Positions 34,096 to 43,686 of a stretch of 64,000 nt of DNA are shown here, one piece after another; position 1 is the first letter of the stretch; every line of letters begins with the position of its first letter. The position numbers and the translations under genes are program-made. This stretch comes from Gordonibacter sp. An230 (GTDB lineage: Bacteria; Actinomycetota; Coriobacteriia; Coriobacteriales; Eggerthellaceae). The stretch is from NCBI RefSeq assembly GCF_002159915.1, contig NZ_NFJP01000013.1:48121-112120 (forward strand), read 5' to 3'. Under the pieces are notes generated by a model. That model was given only the letters and a program-made list of their open reading frames with translations. It had not been told where the DNA came from and ran no database searches.

Positions 34096-35631
34096 ATGGG
34101 TAAGACCTGCACGGAACTGTTCGCGGGCGTCGACTGCACCATCATCGGAAATGCCGACGACGAGGTGAGCGGAATCGCCTACCGCAGCGATCAGGTGCGA
34201 CCAGGCGACGCGTTTTTCTGCATCGTGGGCTTCACGACCGACGGTCATTCGTTCGCGCAGGACGCTATCGACCGTGGGGCGAAAGTGCTCGTGGTTGAGC
34301 GCAAAGTGTACCTGGCCGACGCCACCGACGTGACCGAGGTCGTGGTGAAAGACACGCGCAAGGCCATGGCCGCAGCCGCCGCGAACTTCTACGACCACCC
34401 GTCGAAGGATCTCGCGCTCGTAGGCGTTACTGGAACGAATGGGAAGACCACCACCACCTACCTTGTGGAGCATATCGCGCGCGTGGCGGGCAAGCGCACG
34501 GGTGTCGTCGGCACGGTGGGCATCCGGATCGGAGACGCTTTGGAGGGCTCGGAGCACACCACGCCCGAATCGCCCGACCTGCAGCGGTTGCTCGCCCGCA
34601 TGCGCGATGCGCGTTGCGACACGGTGGCCATGGAGGTGAGCTCGCATGCGCTCGATTTGGAGCGGACGTGGGGCACACGGTTCGCCGTCACGGCGTTCTC
34701 CAACCTCACGCAGGATCACCTCGACTACCATCACACGTTCGAAGCGTACTTCGAAGCGAAGGCGCGCCTGTTCTCCGAGGACTATCCCGCAAAGCGCGTT
34801 ATCTGCATAGACGACAAGTGGGGCAAAGAGCTTTTGCGCCGTTGCTCGGTCGCTGGGGACAGCGTGGTCACGACGGGGTTCGATCCGTCGGCGCAGATAC
34901 ACCCCGCAGGCGTGGAGTACGCCCCCACGCACACCTCCCTCGAGCTCGACGTGCGCGGCAGTCGCTTCGCGTTCGACTACCCGCTCGTGGGGCGCTTCAA
35001 CGTGGAGAACGTCATGTGCGCGTTCGCCATCGGCTTGCAGCTGGGTTTCCCCTCCGAAGCTATCGTCGAGGCGCTCGAGGAGGCCCCTCAGATTCCCGGT
35101 CGGCTCGAGCGTGTGAGCGCGGCCTGCGACGGCGGCGTGAGCGTTTTCGTGGACTACGCCCACACCCCCGATGCGCTGGAGAAGGCGCTCTCGTCCATCA
35201 TGGCGCTCACCCCCGGTCGCACCATCTGCGTGTTCGGCTGCGGAGGCGACCGCGACGCAGGCAAGCGGCCCATCATGGGCAAGGCCGCGCTCGCGGCCGA
35301 TCGCGCCATCGTGACGAGCGACAACCCCCGCACCGAGGATCCGCGCGCCATCATCGAGGACGTCGTGAGCGGCATGGGCGCGGGCGCGGGTCGATTCGAA
35401 GTGGAGCCCGATCGCCGTCGCGCCATCGCGCGCGCCGTGGCGCTTGCGCAACCTGGCGACTCGGTGCTCATCGCGGGCAAGGGCCACGAGGACTATCAGC
35501 TCGTGGGGGATCGGGTGCTCAGTTTCGACGACCGCGTGGTCGCCGCCGAAGAGCTCGAGCGCGCCTTCGGATGCGATGCGCCGGGTGCTGCCTTCGCCGA
35601 TGGGGCGGGGCCTGCAGGCGAGGGCCGATAG
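34096..35631 (+). CDS. murE: UDP-MurNAc-tripeptide synthetase (meso-DAP adding)
   Basis: A 511-residue Mur ligase adding the third residue of the stem peptide. The ATP loop GVTGTNGKTTTT is at about residues 110-121, HTTPESPDL and AMEVSSHALDLER follow, and the specificity motif TSDNPRTEDP contains DNPR, which in characterised enzymes binds meso-diaminopimelate. That predicts A1gamma-type peptidoglycan. GAGGGAG stands before ATG 34096. murF starts one base after the stop. Confidence 0.95.
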   Translation: MGKTCTELFAGVDCTIIGNADDEVSGIAYRSDQVRPGDAFFCIVGFTTDGHSFAQDAIDRGAKVLVVERKVYLADATDVTEVVVKDTRKAMAAAAANFYDHPSKDLALVGVTGTNGKTTTTYLVEHIARVAGKRTGVVGTVGIRIGDALEGSEHTTPESPDLQRLLARMRDARCDTVAMEVSSHALDLERTWGTRFAVTAFSNLTQDHLDYHHTFEAYFEAKARLFSEDYPAKRVICIDDKWGKELLRRCSVAGDSVVTTGFDPSAQIHPAGVEYAPTHTSLELDVRGSRFAFDYPLVGRFNVENVMCAFAIGLQLGFPSEAIVEALEEAPQIPGRLERVSAACDGGVSVFVDYAHTPDALEKALSSIMALTPGRTICVFGCGGDRDAGKRPIMGKAALAADRAIVTSDNPRTEDPRAIIEDVVSGMGAGAGRFEVEPDRRRAIARAVALAQPGDSVLIAGKGHEDYQLVGDRVLSFDDRVVAAEELERAFGCDAPGAAFADGAGPAGEGR

Positions 35632-35632
35632 C

Positions 35633-37138
35633 ATGCGTCTGAACGAGAAGCAGATTGCGGCGTGCACGGGCGGCCAGTTCGCGGTGGAGCCCGCAGATGC
35701 GCGTGCGTTGGCCACGGGCCTTTCGTGGGACTCGCGGGAGGTGAAGCCGGGCGATGTGTACGTGGCGCTTTCGGGCGAGCGCGTCGATGGCCACGACTTC
35801 GTGGCCGCCGCCCTGCGTGCGGGCGCCGCATGCGCTCTTGTTATGCAGCCGCTTCCCGCCGAGGTGCTCGCGCTCGCCCGCGAGCTCGGCGCGGGCGTCA
35901 TCGAGGTTCCCGACACGGCGCACGCCGTCACGGACCTCGCGCGCGAATGGCGCGGGCGCCTCAAGGGTCGCGTGATCGGCGTCACGGGCTCCACGGGCAA
36001 GACCACGACGAAGAACCTTGTGCGCGACGTGTTGGCTGCGGCGCACACCGTCGTCGCTACGGAGGGCAACCAGAACAACGAGCTGGGGGTGCCCAAGACG
36101 CTTCTCTCTGCGGAGCCGGAGACGGAGGCCGTGGTGGTGGAGATGGGCATGCGCGGCGCGGGCCAGATAGCGCAGCTGTGCTCGTTCGCGCGCCCGCACT
36201 GGGGCGTGGTCACGAACGTGGGCGAGAGCCATATCGAGCTTCTGGGCAGCCGCGAGAACATCGCACGGGCCAAGGCCGAGCTTCTGCTGTCGCTGCCCGT
36301 TGCGTCGGGCGCGGCGTTCCTGAACGGAGCGGACGACTTGGCCGATTTCGTCTACGAGTGCTCCGATCTGACGAAATGGCCAGCGCCGACCGTATGCTTC
36401 GACGGCTCGGGACGCTATGGCGCCGACGGACGCGACGCTTCGGGCTGGAGGTTCCGGCCGGCCGTGTGGGCGGAGGACGTGTCGCTCGACGACCAGGGGC
36501 GGCCTCGGTTTACGCTGTGCGCCCGCGGCTTCTCGGAAGGCTGGCCTCCCGACATGGTTGGCGACGCGCCAACGGAGCGGCACGAATGTGCGCTTGGCCT
36601 GCGTGGCGCCCACAACGTCGCCAACGCCTGCGCGGCCGCCGCGGTCGGGCTCGCTTTCGGCATGGACATCGCCATAGTCGCGCGCGCTCTCGAAGAATCC
36701 CTTCCCGAGGCGGGGCGTCAGGAGGTACTGCGCGCCCGAGGGGGCTTCACGGTGGTGAACGACGCCTACAACGCCAATCCCGACTCGATGCGCGCCGCGC
36801 TGACGACGTTTTGCGCGCTCGAGGTGCCGGGTAGGCGCATCGCCGTGCTGGGCGACATGGGTGAGCTCGGCGACTTCGCGGCGGCCTGCCATGCGGGCGT
36901 CGGCGAGCATGCCGCCGCTTTGCCGCTCGACCGTCTCGTGTGCGTGGGCGAGCTCGCCCAGATCATCGCCGACGCCGCAGAGCGCGCCGGCATGGATGCC
37001 GGGCGCATCGTGCGTGCAGGGTCGATCTCCGACGTGTTCGGCGATTTGGATGTCTGCGTCGAGCCGGGGGATGCCGTATTGGTGAAGGCGTCCCGGTTCA
37101 TGGGTCTCGAACGCGTGGTCGAAGGGCTGGTTAATTGA
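35633..37138 (+). CDS. murF: UDP-MurNAc-tripeptide D-alanyl-D-alanine ligase
   Basis: A 501-residue Mur ligase that adds D-Ala-D-Ala to finish UDP-MurNAc-pentapeptide. ATP loop GVTGSTGKTTTKNLV at about residue 115, GNQNNELGVP, VEMGMRGAGQIAQL and NDAYNANPDSM are all typical. ATG 35633 lies one base past the murE stop; the frame extends into murE but that part is foreign. Its TGA overlaps the mraY start. No feature is unusual. Confidence 0.96.
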   Translation: MRLNEKQIAACTGGQFAVEPADARALATGLSWDSREVKPGDVYVALSGERVDGHDFVAAALRAGAACALVMQPLPAEVLALARELGAGVIEVPDTAHAVTDLAREWRGRLKGRVIGVTGSTGKTTTKNLVRDVLAAAHTVVATEGNQNNELGVPKTLLSAEPETEAVVVEMGMRGAGQIAQLCSFARPHWGVVTNVGESHIELLGSRENIARAKAELLLSLPVASGAAFLNGADDLADFVYECSDLTKWPAPTVCFDGSGRYGADGRDASGWRFRPAVWAEDVSLDDQGRPRFTLCARGFSEGWPPDMVGDAPTERHECALGLRGAHNVANACAAAAVGLAFGMDIAIVARALEESLPEAGRQEVLRARGGFTVVNDAYNANPDSMRAALTTFCALEVPGRRIAVLGDMGELGDFAAACHAGVGEHAAALPLDRLVCVGELAQIIADAAERAGMDAGRIVRAGSISDVFGDLDVCVEPGDAVLVKASRFMGLERVVEGLVN

Positions 37139-38184
37139 TGCTTTCCGTATTCTCCCACTATCCGACGTTTCTCGTGTTCCTCGCCATCGTGGCGGCCATC
37201 GTGCTGACGATGGCGTTCATGCCGGTGTGGATCAAGTTCCTCAAATCGAGCCATATCGGGCAGCAGGTGCGCGCCGACGGTCCCGAGAGCCATCTCGTGA
37301 AGCAGGGCACGCCCACGATGGGCGGCGTCGTCATGCTCGTCGCAGTGGTCGTTGTGGCCCTGTTCGTGGGCAAGCCCGTCCCCGAGACGTTCGTGCTTCT
37401 GGGCGCGACCGTCCTCACGGGGCTGCTCGGTTTCGTCGACGATGCGTCAAAGGTGGTCAAAGAGCGTTCGCTCGGCCTCACGCCGAAGGCGAAGATCGTG
37501 GGCCAGGTGGCCATAGCCAGCGCGTTCATCCTCGTGGCGGTGAACCTGCTGGGGGTCGAGCCCACCGTGGAGATACCTTTCGTCGTCGCGCTCGACTTCG
37601 GCATCCTCACCACCGTCGTGCCCGTAGGCGACGGCATCTCCATCCCATGGCTGTACTTGTTGTTCATGAACATCTTGCTCGTTGGCATGTGCAACGCCGT
37701 GAACCTCACCGACGGCCTCGACGGTTTGGCGGCGGGCACGGTGATGATCGTGATGATCGTGATGGCTGCCATCGCGTATCGCTCCGACCTGCTCGAGCCC
37801 GCCATCATCGCGGCGGCCCTGGCGGGAGCGTGCATTGGCTTTTTGTGGTTCAACTCGTTTCCTGCGGATATCTTCATGGGCGATACCGGATCGCTTGCGC
37901 TCGGCATGTCGCTGGGGTGTTTGGCCGTGCTCACGAAGACCGAATTCGTCTCGCTCATCATTGGCGGCCTGTTCGTGGCCGAGGCGTTGTCCGTGATGAT
38001 TCAGGTGGTCTACTACAAGAAAACTCGCAAACGCGTCTTCCTCATGGCCCCTTTGCATCACCATTTCGAGAAGAAGGGCTGGAGCGAGACGAAGGTGGTC
38101 GTGCGCTTCTGGATCGTTTCCGGAGTGCTGGCTGCGACGGGCTTCTCGCTGTACTTCGCCGAGACGCTGATGGCGGTGTCGTAG
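37138..38184 (+). CDS. mraY: Phospho-MurNAc-pentapeptide transferase
   Basis: A 348-residue integral membrane enzyme that moves phospho-MurNAc-pentapeptide to undecaprenyl phosphate, making lipid I. About ten helices are seen; catalytic loops FVDDASKV, NLTDGLDGLAAG, MGDTGSLALG and the final HHHFEKKGWSETKVV are intact. The ATG at 37138 shares its A with the murF TGA stop, giving translational coupling; a TTG one codon earlier is less likely. murD starts three bases after the stop. Confidence 0.96.
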   Translation: MLSVFSHYPTFLVFLAIVAAIVLTMAFMPVWIKFLKSSHIGQQVRADGPESHLVKQGTPTMGGVVMLVAVVVVALFVGKPVPETFVLLGATVLTGLLGFVDDASKVVKERSLGLTPKAKIVGQVAIASAFILVAVNLLGVEPTVEIPFVVALDFGILTTVVPVGDGISIPWLYLLFMNILLVGMCNAVNLTDGLDGLAAGTVMIVMIVMAAIAYRSDLLEPAIIAAALAGACIGFLWFNSFPADIFMGDTGSLALGMSLGCLAVLTKTEFVSLIIGGLFVAEALSVMIQVVYYKKTRKRVFLMAPLHHHFEKKGWSETKVVVRFWIVSGVLAATGFSLYFAETLMAVS

Positions 38185-38187
38185 GCT

Positions 38188-39699
38188 ATGGCGCCGCGGG
38201 AGCTCATAGCGAATCGCAAACACGCGCCGCGCCGTCTGGGGCGCGTGCTCGTTTTGGGTCTGGGCAAGAGCGGTCGCGCTGCTGCGTCGTATCTGCTGCC
38301 GCTCATGGGCGAACGCGTGGACGCGCTGGCCATTGCTGCAGGAGAGCGCAACGAGGCGTCCGAGGCGTTCGCGAAGGGCGCTCGCGCGTCCGGTGCGCTC
38401 GTGGAGTTCGGAGATGGCGCTCCGGGCGTTTTGGCCGCCGAGGCGGGCGGTCCGTTCGACCTGTGCGTCGCGAGCCCAGGCATCTCGCAGTTCGCGACGT
38501 TCTACGAAGCGGCCGCGACCGTGTCGGTCGAGGTGGTGAGCGAAGTGGAGTTCGCCTGGCGCGAGAGCGCCGCCGACAGCCGCTGGGTGGCCGTGACGGG
38601 CACGAACGGCAAGACGACGGTCTGCGCGCTCGCCGCGCACGTGCTGGCGGGCGCCGGCCTGGCCGCCGCGGCCGTGGGCAACATCGGCGAACCGTGCATC
38701 TGCGCGGTGGGCGCGGGCGACACGGACGTGTACGTGGCCGAGGTGTCGTCCTATCAGCTGGCGTCTACTAAGCGCTTCGCGCCGAACGTGGCTGTGCTGC
38801 TGAACATCACGCCCGACCACCTGCACTGGCATCGCAGCTTCGAGGCGTACCGCGACGCGAAGCTCAAGCTGCTGGCGAACCTGGCCGAGGTGCCGGGGGC
38901 CGTGGCCGTGCTCGACGCGACGAACGACGTCGTGCGCGCCGAGGTGCGCCGCCTGCGCGCCTTGGGCGAGCGCGAGCGCGGCTTCGCGTACGTGCCGATG
39001 GGCACGGCCGAGGGCCTGGGCGGCGACATGCGCGCTGCGTGCGGCAGCGACAACGCCGCGTTCGTTGGCAGCGACGGCATGCTGCGCGTGGCGCTGGGTG
39101 GGAAGGAGCGCTCGATGGTCCGCGTCGACGAGCTGCAGATCAAGGGGGCGCACAATGCCGCGAACGCGCTGGCCGCATCCGTTGCCGCCCTCGCTCTCGG
39201 CGTGGATGCGCGCGATGCGGCCGCGCACCTGCGCGCTTTTGCGCCCCTCGAGCACCGCATCGAGCCGTGCGGTTCTGTCGCGGGCGTGCGCTGCTACAAC
39301 GATTCAAAGGCCACGAACGTCGATGCGGCGCTCAAGGCCCTCGAGGCGTTTCCCGAGGCGCGTCCCGTGTTGCTGCTCGGCGGCGAGGACAAGGGAACCG
39401 ACCTCGCGCCTCTCGTCGAGGCCGCGCATGCGCGCGCGTGCGCCGTCGTGTGCTTCGGAGCGGCGGGCGAGCGTTTCGCTGCTGCGTTCGACGCCGCCGC
39501 GCAGGCTCCGGATGGGTTCGCCGTCGCGCGCGCTCGGCATTTGGCAGACGCCCTCGATGCGGCCCTCGCCCTCGCGCCGGCGGACGGCGTTGTGCTTCTT
39601 TCCCCGGCATGCGCGTCCTTCGACGAGTTCAGCTCGTTCGAAGAGCGTGGACGCACGTTCAAATCCCTCGTCTCCCAGCGCTCGGCGGGCGCTCGCTAG
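38188..39699 (+). CDS. murD: UDP-MurNAc-L-alanine:D-glutamate ligase
   Basis: A 503-residue Mur ligase, somewhat longer than the common 450. N-terminal domain LGLGKSGRAAASYL, ATP loop AVTGTNGKTTVCALAAH at about residue 134, then GNIGEP, EVSSYQLASTKRFAP and the C-terminal NDSKATNVDAALKAL. Position between mraY and ftsW is the standard one. ATG 38188 has only a weak GTAGG upstream, so expression probably depends on coupling from mraY. Confidence 0.95.
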   Translation: MAPRELIANRKHAPRRLGRVLVLGLGKSGRAAASYLLPLMGERVDALAIAAGERNEASEAFAKGARASGALVEFGDGAPGVLAAEAGGPFDLCVASPGISQFATFYEAAATVSVEVVSEVEFAWRESAADSRWVAVTGTNGKTTVCALAAHVLAGAGLAAAAVGNIGEPCICAVGAGDTDVYVAEVSSYQLASTKRFAPNVAVLLNITPDHLHWHRSFEAYRDAKLKLLANLAEVPGAVAVLDATNDVVRAEVRRLRALGERERGFAYVPMGTAEGLGGDMRAACGSDNAAFVGSDGMLRVALGGKERSMVRVDELQIKGAHNAANALAASVAALALGVDARDAAAHLRAFAPLEHRIEPCGSVAGVRCYNDSKATNVDAALKALEAFPEARPVLLLGGEDKGTDLAPLVEAAHARACAVVCFGAAGERFAAAFDAAAQAPDGFAVARARHLADALDAALALAPADGVVLLSPACASFDEFSSFEERGRTFKSLVSQRSAGAR

Positions 39700-39707
39700 G
39701 GGTTTCC

Positions 39708-40985
39708 ATGTCCTGGACGCGTACGAGGCGGGAGGCTCCCGCGCACATCATGGTCCCGCAGATCATCTTGCTTTTGAGTGTGCTCGCGCTCGTTCTCATC
39801 GGATTCGTCATGATCTACTCGACCTCGTCGGTCATCACGCTTGCGAATTCCGATGCGCCGGGCGCGGCCAATCCCATGGCCGACGTGCTCGGGCAGCTGC
39901 GCTATGCCGTGCTCGGCATCGTGCTCGCTGCGGCCATCTGGAAGTTTCTGCCCTGTTCAATCTGGCGCGGGCCCTTCGTGTACGTGGTGTGGGGCCTTGC
40001 GGCGGTTTTGCTCGTGGCGACGATGTTCATCGGCGTGGGCGACGAGGAATGGGGGGCGCGCCGATGGCTTGCGCTCGGCCCGTTCAGCCTTCAGCCGTCG
40101 GAGTTCGCCAAGATCGCCCTCGTGCTCGTTGGTGCGCGGCTGTTCGCGGACCTGCGCGATGGCGCGCTGCCCTTCCGGGCGTTTTCCGTGCAGGTCTTCG
40201 TGTTCGTGCTCGCACCCATCCTGCTTATCTTGGCCAGGCAATCCGATCTTGGCACCGCGATGATCTGCGTCGTGGGGATCCTCGCGGTCATGTGGCTGGG
40301 CGAGGTTCCCGCGCGGACCATGCTCGTCGTGGTTGGCGTGGTGGTGGCACTGGGCCTGGTGGGCATCTTCGGCACGGAGTACCGCCGCGAGCGCCTGATG
40401 GTGTTCTTGAACCCGTGGAACGACGGCGAAGGGGGCTACGGCAACGGCTACCAGCTCATCCACTCGCTCTACGCCATAGCAAGCGGCGGCGTGTTCGGCG
40501 TGGGTCTTGGCAACTCGCATGAGAAGTACCTCTACCTTACCCAGTCAGACACCGATTTCATCTTCGCCATCATCGCCGAGGAGCTGGGACTCGTGGGGGC
40601 GCTCGTCGTGATCGTGCTGTTCGCGCTGTTTCTCTATGCCGGCATGCGCATCGCCCGTTCTTCGGCAGACAACTTCGGAACCATGGTGGCGGGCGGCCTC
40701 ACCATCATGATCGCGTTCCAGGCGTTTCTCAACATGGCGATGGTCGTGGGATGGTTTCCCGTGGTGGGCAAGCCTTTGCCGTTCGTTTCGTCCGGCGGCT
40801 CGTCGCTCATTGCCACGTTGGCGATGGTCGGCCTCATCCTCTCGGTGTCGAAGGAGGCCGCCGCCCCCACCGTCTACGAGCGACGTCGGGCCGACCTGCG
40901 TGTCGTGCGCGCTGCATCCGACGCAGAAAGCGCGTCCGCTTCGACCCGCAGAAGACGGGGCGGGACAGGTTCTGACAGGAGGTAG
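39708..40985 (+). CDS. ftsW: Septal peptidoglycan glycosyltransferase FtsW
   Basis: A 425-residue SEDS-family polymerase with ten predicted helices. The family signature region is clear: RRWLALGPFSLQPSEFAKIA, ARQSDLGTAM, and the C-terminal VGKPLPFVSSGGSSLI. It polymerises lipid II glycan strands with FtsI at the septum. A 50-residue basic tail ends the protein. ATG 39708 follows AGGGG after the murD stop. The murG ribosome binding site overlaps its last codons. Confidence 0.95.
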   Translation: MSWTRTRREAPAHIMVPQIILLLSVLALVLIGFVMIYSTSSVITLANSDAPGAANPMADVLGQLRYAVLGIVLAAAIWKFLPCSIWRGPFVYVVWGLAAVLLVATMFIGVGDEEWGARRWLALGPFSLQPSEFAKIALVLVGARLFADLRDGALPFRAFSVQVFVFVLAPILLILARQSDLGTAMICVVGILAVMWLGEVPARTMLVVVGVVVALGLVGIFGTEYRRERLMVFLNPWNDGEGGYGNGYQLIHSLYAIASGGVFGVGLGNSHEKYLYLTQSDTDFIFAIIAEELGLVGALVVIVLFALFLYAGMRIARSSADNFGTMVAGGLTIMIAFQAFLNMAMVVGWFPVVGKPLPFVSSGGSSLIATLAMVGLILSVSKEAAAPTVYERRRADLRVVRAASDAESASASTRRRRGGTGSDRR

Positions 40986-40988
40986 AGA

Positions 40989-42113
40989 ATGCTCGCAGTG
41001 CTTTCCGGCGGCGGCACCGCCGGTCATATCAACCCGGCGATCGCCCTTTCCGAGGAGCTGGTCGGGCGCGGTTGGGACGTGCGCTTCGCAGGGACGCCCA
41101 CGGGTGTGGAGGCGCGGCTCGTCGAGCAGGCGGGCATACCGTTCACGTCGTTTGAGGCTCGTGGGTTCGACCGCGCGCATCCGCTCACCCTCCCGAAGGC
41201 CCTTGCGGTGATCCAGAAGAGCACGAGGCTCGCTCGCGCGTGGTTCGACGAGGTTCGTCCCGACGTGGTGGTGGGCTTCGGGGGGTACGTGTGCATCCCC
41301 GTGGCGCGCGCGGCCGAACAGCGCGGCATCCCCGTGGTGGTGCATGAACAGAACTCGGTCATGGGCATGGCGAACAGGTATCTGGCCAAGCGCGCCGCCG
41401 CCGTGTGCCTCACCTACGAGAGGGCTGCCGAAGCGCTGTCGGCGGATGCGCGTTCGCATGTGGTTGTGACGGGCAATCCCGTGCGCACAAGCGTGCTCGA
41501 GGCTACGCGCTTCGAGGGCCGCGTCGCGTTCGGCGTGCCCGGAGACGCGCTCATGCTGTTGGTGACCGGAGGGAGCTTGGGCGCGCGGCATCTCAACCAG
41601 GCTGTCGTCGGGCGCAAGGAGATGCTGCTTTCGCATCCCGACTTGCACGTGGTGCATGTGACGGGCCCGAAGGAGCTCGACGCGGTGACCGAGGCCCTCG
41701 CGCTCTCGCCCGAGGAGGAGGGTCGGTGGCATCTCATGGGCTTCACCGATCGGATGGGCGAGGCCATGGCCGCAGCCGACGCCATCGTCTCGCGTGCCGG
41801 AGCCACCTCGCTCGCCGAGATATCCGCTCGCGCGCTGCCGGCGCTGCTCGTTCCGTTCCCTCATGCGACCGAGGACCACCAGACCATGAACGCGCGCTCC
41901 TGCGTGGAAGCCGGAGCGGCTTTCATGGTCGCAGACGCCGAGATCGACGGCCCCGCGTTCGAGAGCGCCCTTCGCGTGCTCGTGGGGGATGCGGACGTGC
42001 GCGGGCGCATGGCCGAGGCGGCCCGAGCGCAGAAGGCCCAAGATGCCGCCGCGCTCTTGGCCGATGCTGTGGAGCGGGCGGCGGGGCGGGGCGCGACGGG
42101 AGGACGTGGATAG
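40989..42113 (+). CDS. murG: UDP-GlcNAc:lipid I GlcNAc transferase
   Basis: A 374-residue GT28 enzyme that converts lipid I to lipid II at the inner membrane face. GGGTAGHINPAIALSEEL at the start is the G loop, followed by GFGGYVCIPVARAA, HEQNSVMGMANRYLA, LVTGGSLGARHLN and SRAGATSLAEI. AGGAGG lies before ATG 40989 inside the end of ftsW. A 126-base spacer before murC is the largest in this part of the cluster. Confidence 0.96.
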   Translation: MLAVLSGGGTAGHINPAIALSEELVGRGWDVRFAGTPTGVEARLVEQAGIPFTSFEARGFDRAHPLTLPKALAVIQKSTRLARAWFDEVRPDVVVGFGGYVCIPVARAAEQRGIPVVVHEQNSVMGMANRYLAKRAAAVCLTYERAAEALSADARSHVVVTGNPVRTSVLEATRFEGRVAFGVPGDALMLLVTGGSLGARHLNQAVVGRKEMLLSHPDLHVVHVTGPKELDAVTEALALSPEEEGRWHLMGFTDRMGEAMAAADAIVSRAGATSLAEISARALPALLVPFPHATEDHQTMNARSCVEAGAAFMVADAEIDGPAFESALRVLVGDADVRGRMAEAARAQKAQDAAALLADAVERAAGRGATGGRG

Positions 42114-42239
42114 CGCAACGCTTTCTCGCACGCAGGATGCAGCAGGGCATTCGGGGCCGCGGCGTTGTCCCCGGCCTCCGCCGCGTCTCCCTGCGGTACA
42201 ATGGGAGCTCGCAAAGCACGAGGAATCGAAGGGCGGAAG

Positions 42240-43679
42240 ATGGACACACAGCGAAGCATCGAGCACATCCACTTCATCGGCGTGGGCGGCGTGGGCATGA
42301 GCGGCATCGCCCGCGTGGCGTTCGATCAAGGACTGAGGGTGAGCGGCTCTGACCTTAAGGAAAGCCGCTACACCAAGCAGCTTCGCGAAGCTGGCGTCGA
42401 GGTGCGCATCGGGCACGATCCCGCGAACTTGCCCGAGGGCGATCCGGTGGTGGTGGTGTCCACGGCCATCCTCGACAATAACCCGGAGCTCATCGCGGCG
42501 CGTGAGCGCGGCCTTGCCGTCTGGCACCGCGCCCAGATGCTCGCGTACCTCGGCATGGGGCTCGAAACGCTCGCCGTCGCCGGAACGCATGGCAAGACCA
42601 CGACCTCGTCAATGCTGGCGAGCGCCCTCGATGCTATGGGGGAGGATCCGACGTTTCTCATCGGCGGTATCGTGCGCGCTTACGGCACGAACGCCCATTC
42701 GGGAACGGGACGGCACTATGTGGTGGAGGCCGACGAGAGCGACAAGTCGTTCACGTTCCTTGCTCCGCGCGCCGTTCTCGTGACCAACATCGAGGCTGAC
42801 CACCTCGACCATTACCGCGACCTCGATGAGATTTACGAGAAGTTCTCGGCGTTCATCGGCTCGGTGCCAGCGGAAGGGGGGCTTGCCGTCGTGTGCGGCG
42901 AGGACGAGGCGCTCGTGCGCGTAGCGCGCTCCACGCGCCGGCGCGTGGTGACCTACGGCTTCGGCGAGGGCTGCGACGTGCGCATAAGCTCCTTCGAGCC
43001 GTGCGGTGTGGGCAGCTCTTTTTCGCTCTCGCTGCCAGACGGGCGTTCGGTTGCGGGTCGCGTCAAGCAAAATCCCGGCCGTCACAACGTCCTGAACGCC
43101 GCAGGCGTCATCGCGCTTTTGTGGGCGCTCGGATACGATCCGGGCGCGGCCGCCGAGGCGCTTGCGGGCTTTGCGGGCGTCAAGCGCCGCTTCGATCTGG
43201 TGGGCGAGGCGGCCGGCGTCACCGTGGTGGACGACTACGCGCACCATCCCACGGAGATCAGGGCCACCATCGAGGCGGCCTCGCGTCTTGGCTATGCGCA
43301 TGTGCACGTGTTGTTCCAGCCGCATCGCTACTCGCGCGCGCCGCTGTTCACCGAGGTGCTGAAAGACGAGTTCGCCTCCGCGTTCGACGCGGCCGACGCC
43401 GTCACGTTCATGGACGTGTACCCTGCAGGCGAGGCGCCTGTGCCCGGTGTGAGCGGAAAGACCTTCCTGAACGTGGTGCTCGATCATCCGGGGCATCCCG
43501 ACGCCGCTTACGTGCCGCGCCGCATCGAGGTGGTTCCGCACTTGACCTCTGTTCTCGAACCGGGGGATCTGCTCGTCACGATGGGCGCAGGCGACGTAAC
43601 GGCCATCGGCCCGCAGCTTCTCGATGCGCTCGCGCGCGCGGAGGCCATCGCGGGTGCGCGAACCAACGAGGCGGAGTGA
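42240..43679 (+). CDS. murC: UDP-MurNAc:L-alanine ligase
   Basis: A 479-residue Mur ligase that adds the first stem residue. IHFIGVGGVGMSGIARV at the start, ATP loop AVAGTHGKTTTSSMLA at about residue 115, EADESDKSF, and VDDYAHHPTEIRATIEAA are typical. The chosen ATG 42240 has GGGCGGAAG upstream; a longer frame from 42165 is not supported. murB follows 7 bases after the stop. Confidence 0.96.
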   Translation: MDTQRSIEHIHFIGVGGVGMSGIARVAFDQGLRVSGSDLKESRYTKQLREAGVEVRIGHDPANLPEGDPVVVVSTAILDNNPELIAARERGLAVWHRAQMLAYLGMGLETLAVAGTHGKTTTSSMLASALDAMGEDPTFLIGGIVRAYGTNAHSGTGRHYVVEADESDKSFTFLAPRAVLVTNIEADHLDHYRDLDEIYEKFSAFIGSVPAEGGLAVVCGEDEALVRVARSTRRRVVTYGFGEGCDVRISSFEPCGVGSSFSLSLPDGRSVAGRVKQNPGRHNVLNAAGVIALLWALGYDPGAAAEALAGFAGVKRRFDLVGEAAGVTVVDDYAHHPTEIRATIEAASRLGYAHVHVLFQPHRYSRAPLFTEVLKDEFASAFDAADAVTFMDVYPAGEAPVPGVSGKTFLNVVLDHPGHPDAAYVPRRIEVVPHLTSVLEPGDLLVTMGAGDVTAIGPQLLDALARAEAIAGARTNEAE

Positions 43680-43686
43680 TGCCTCG

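Noticed and set aside
34033..36273. A 746-codon minus-strand frame across murE and murF
   Set aside because: Shadow frame with no recognisable domain; both plus-strand genes are certain.
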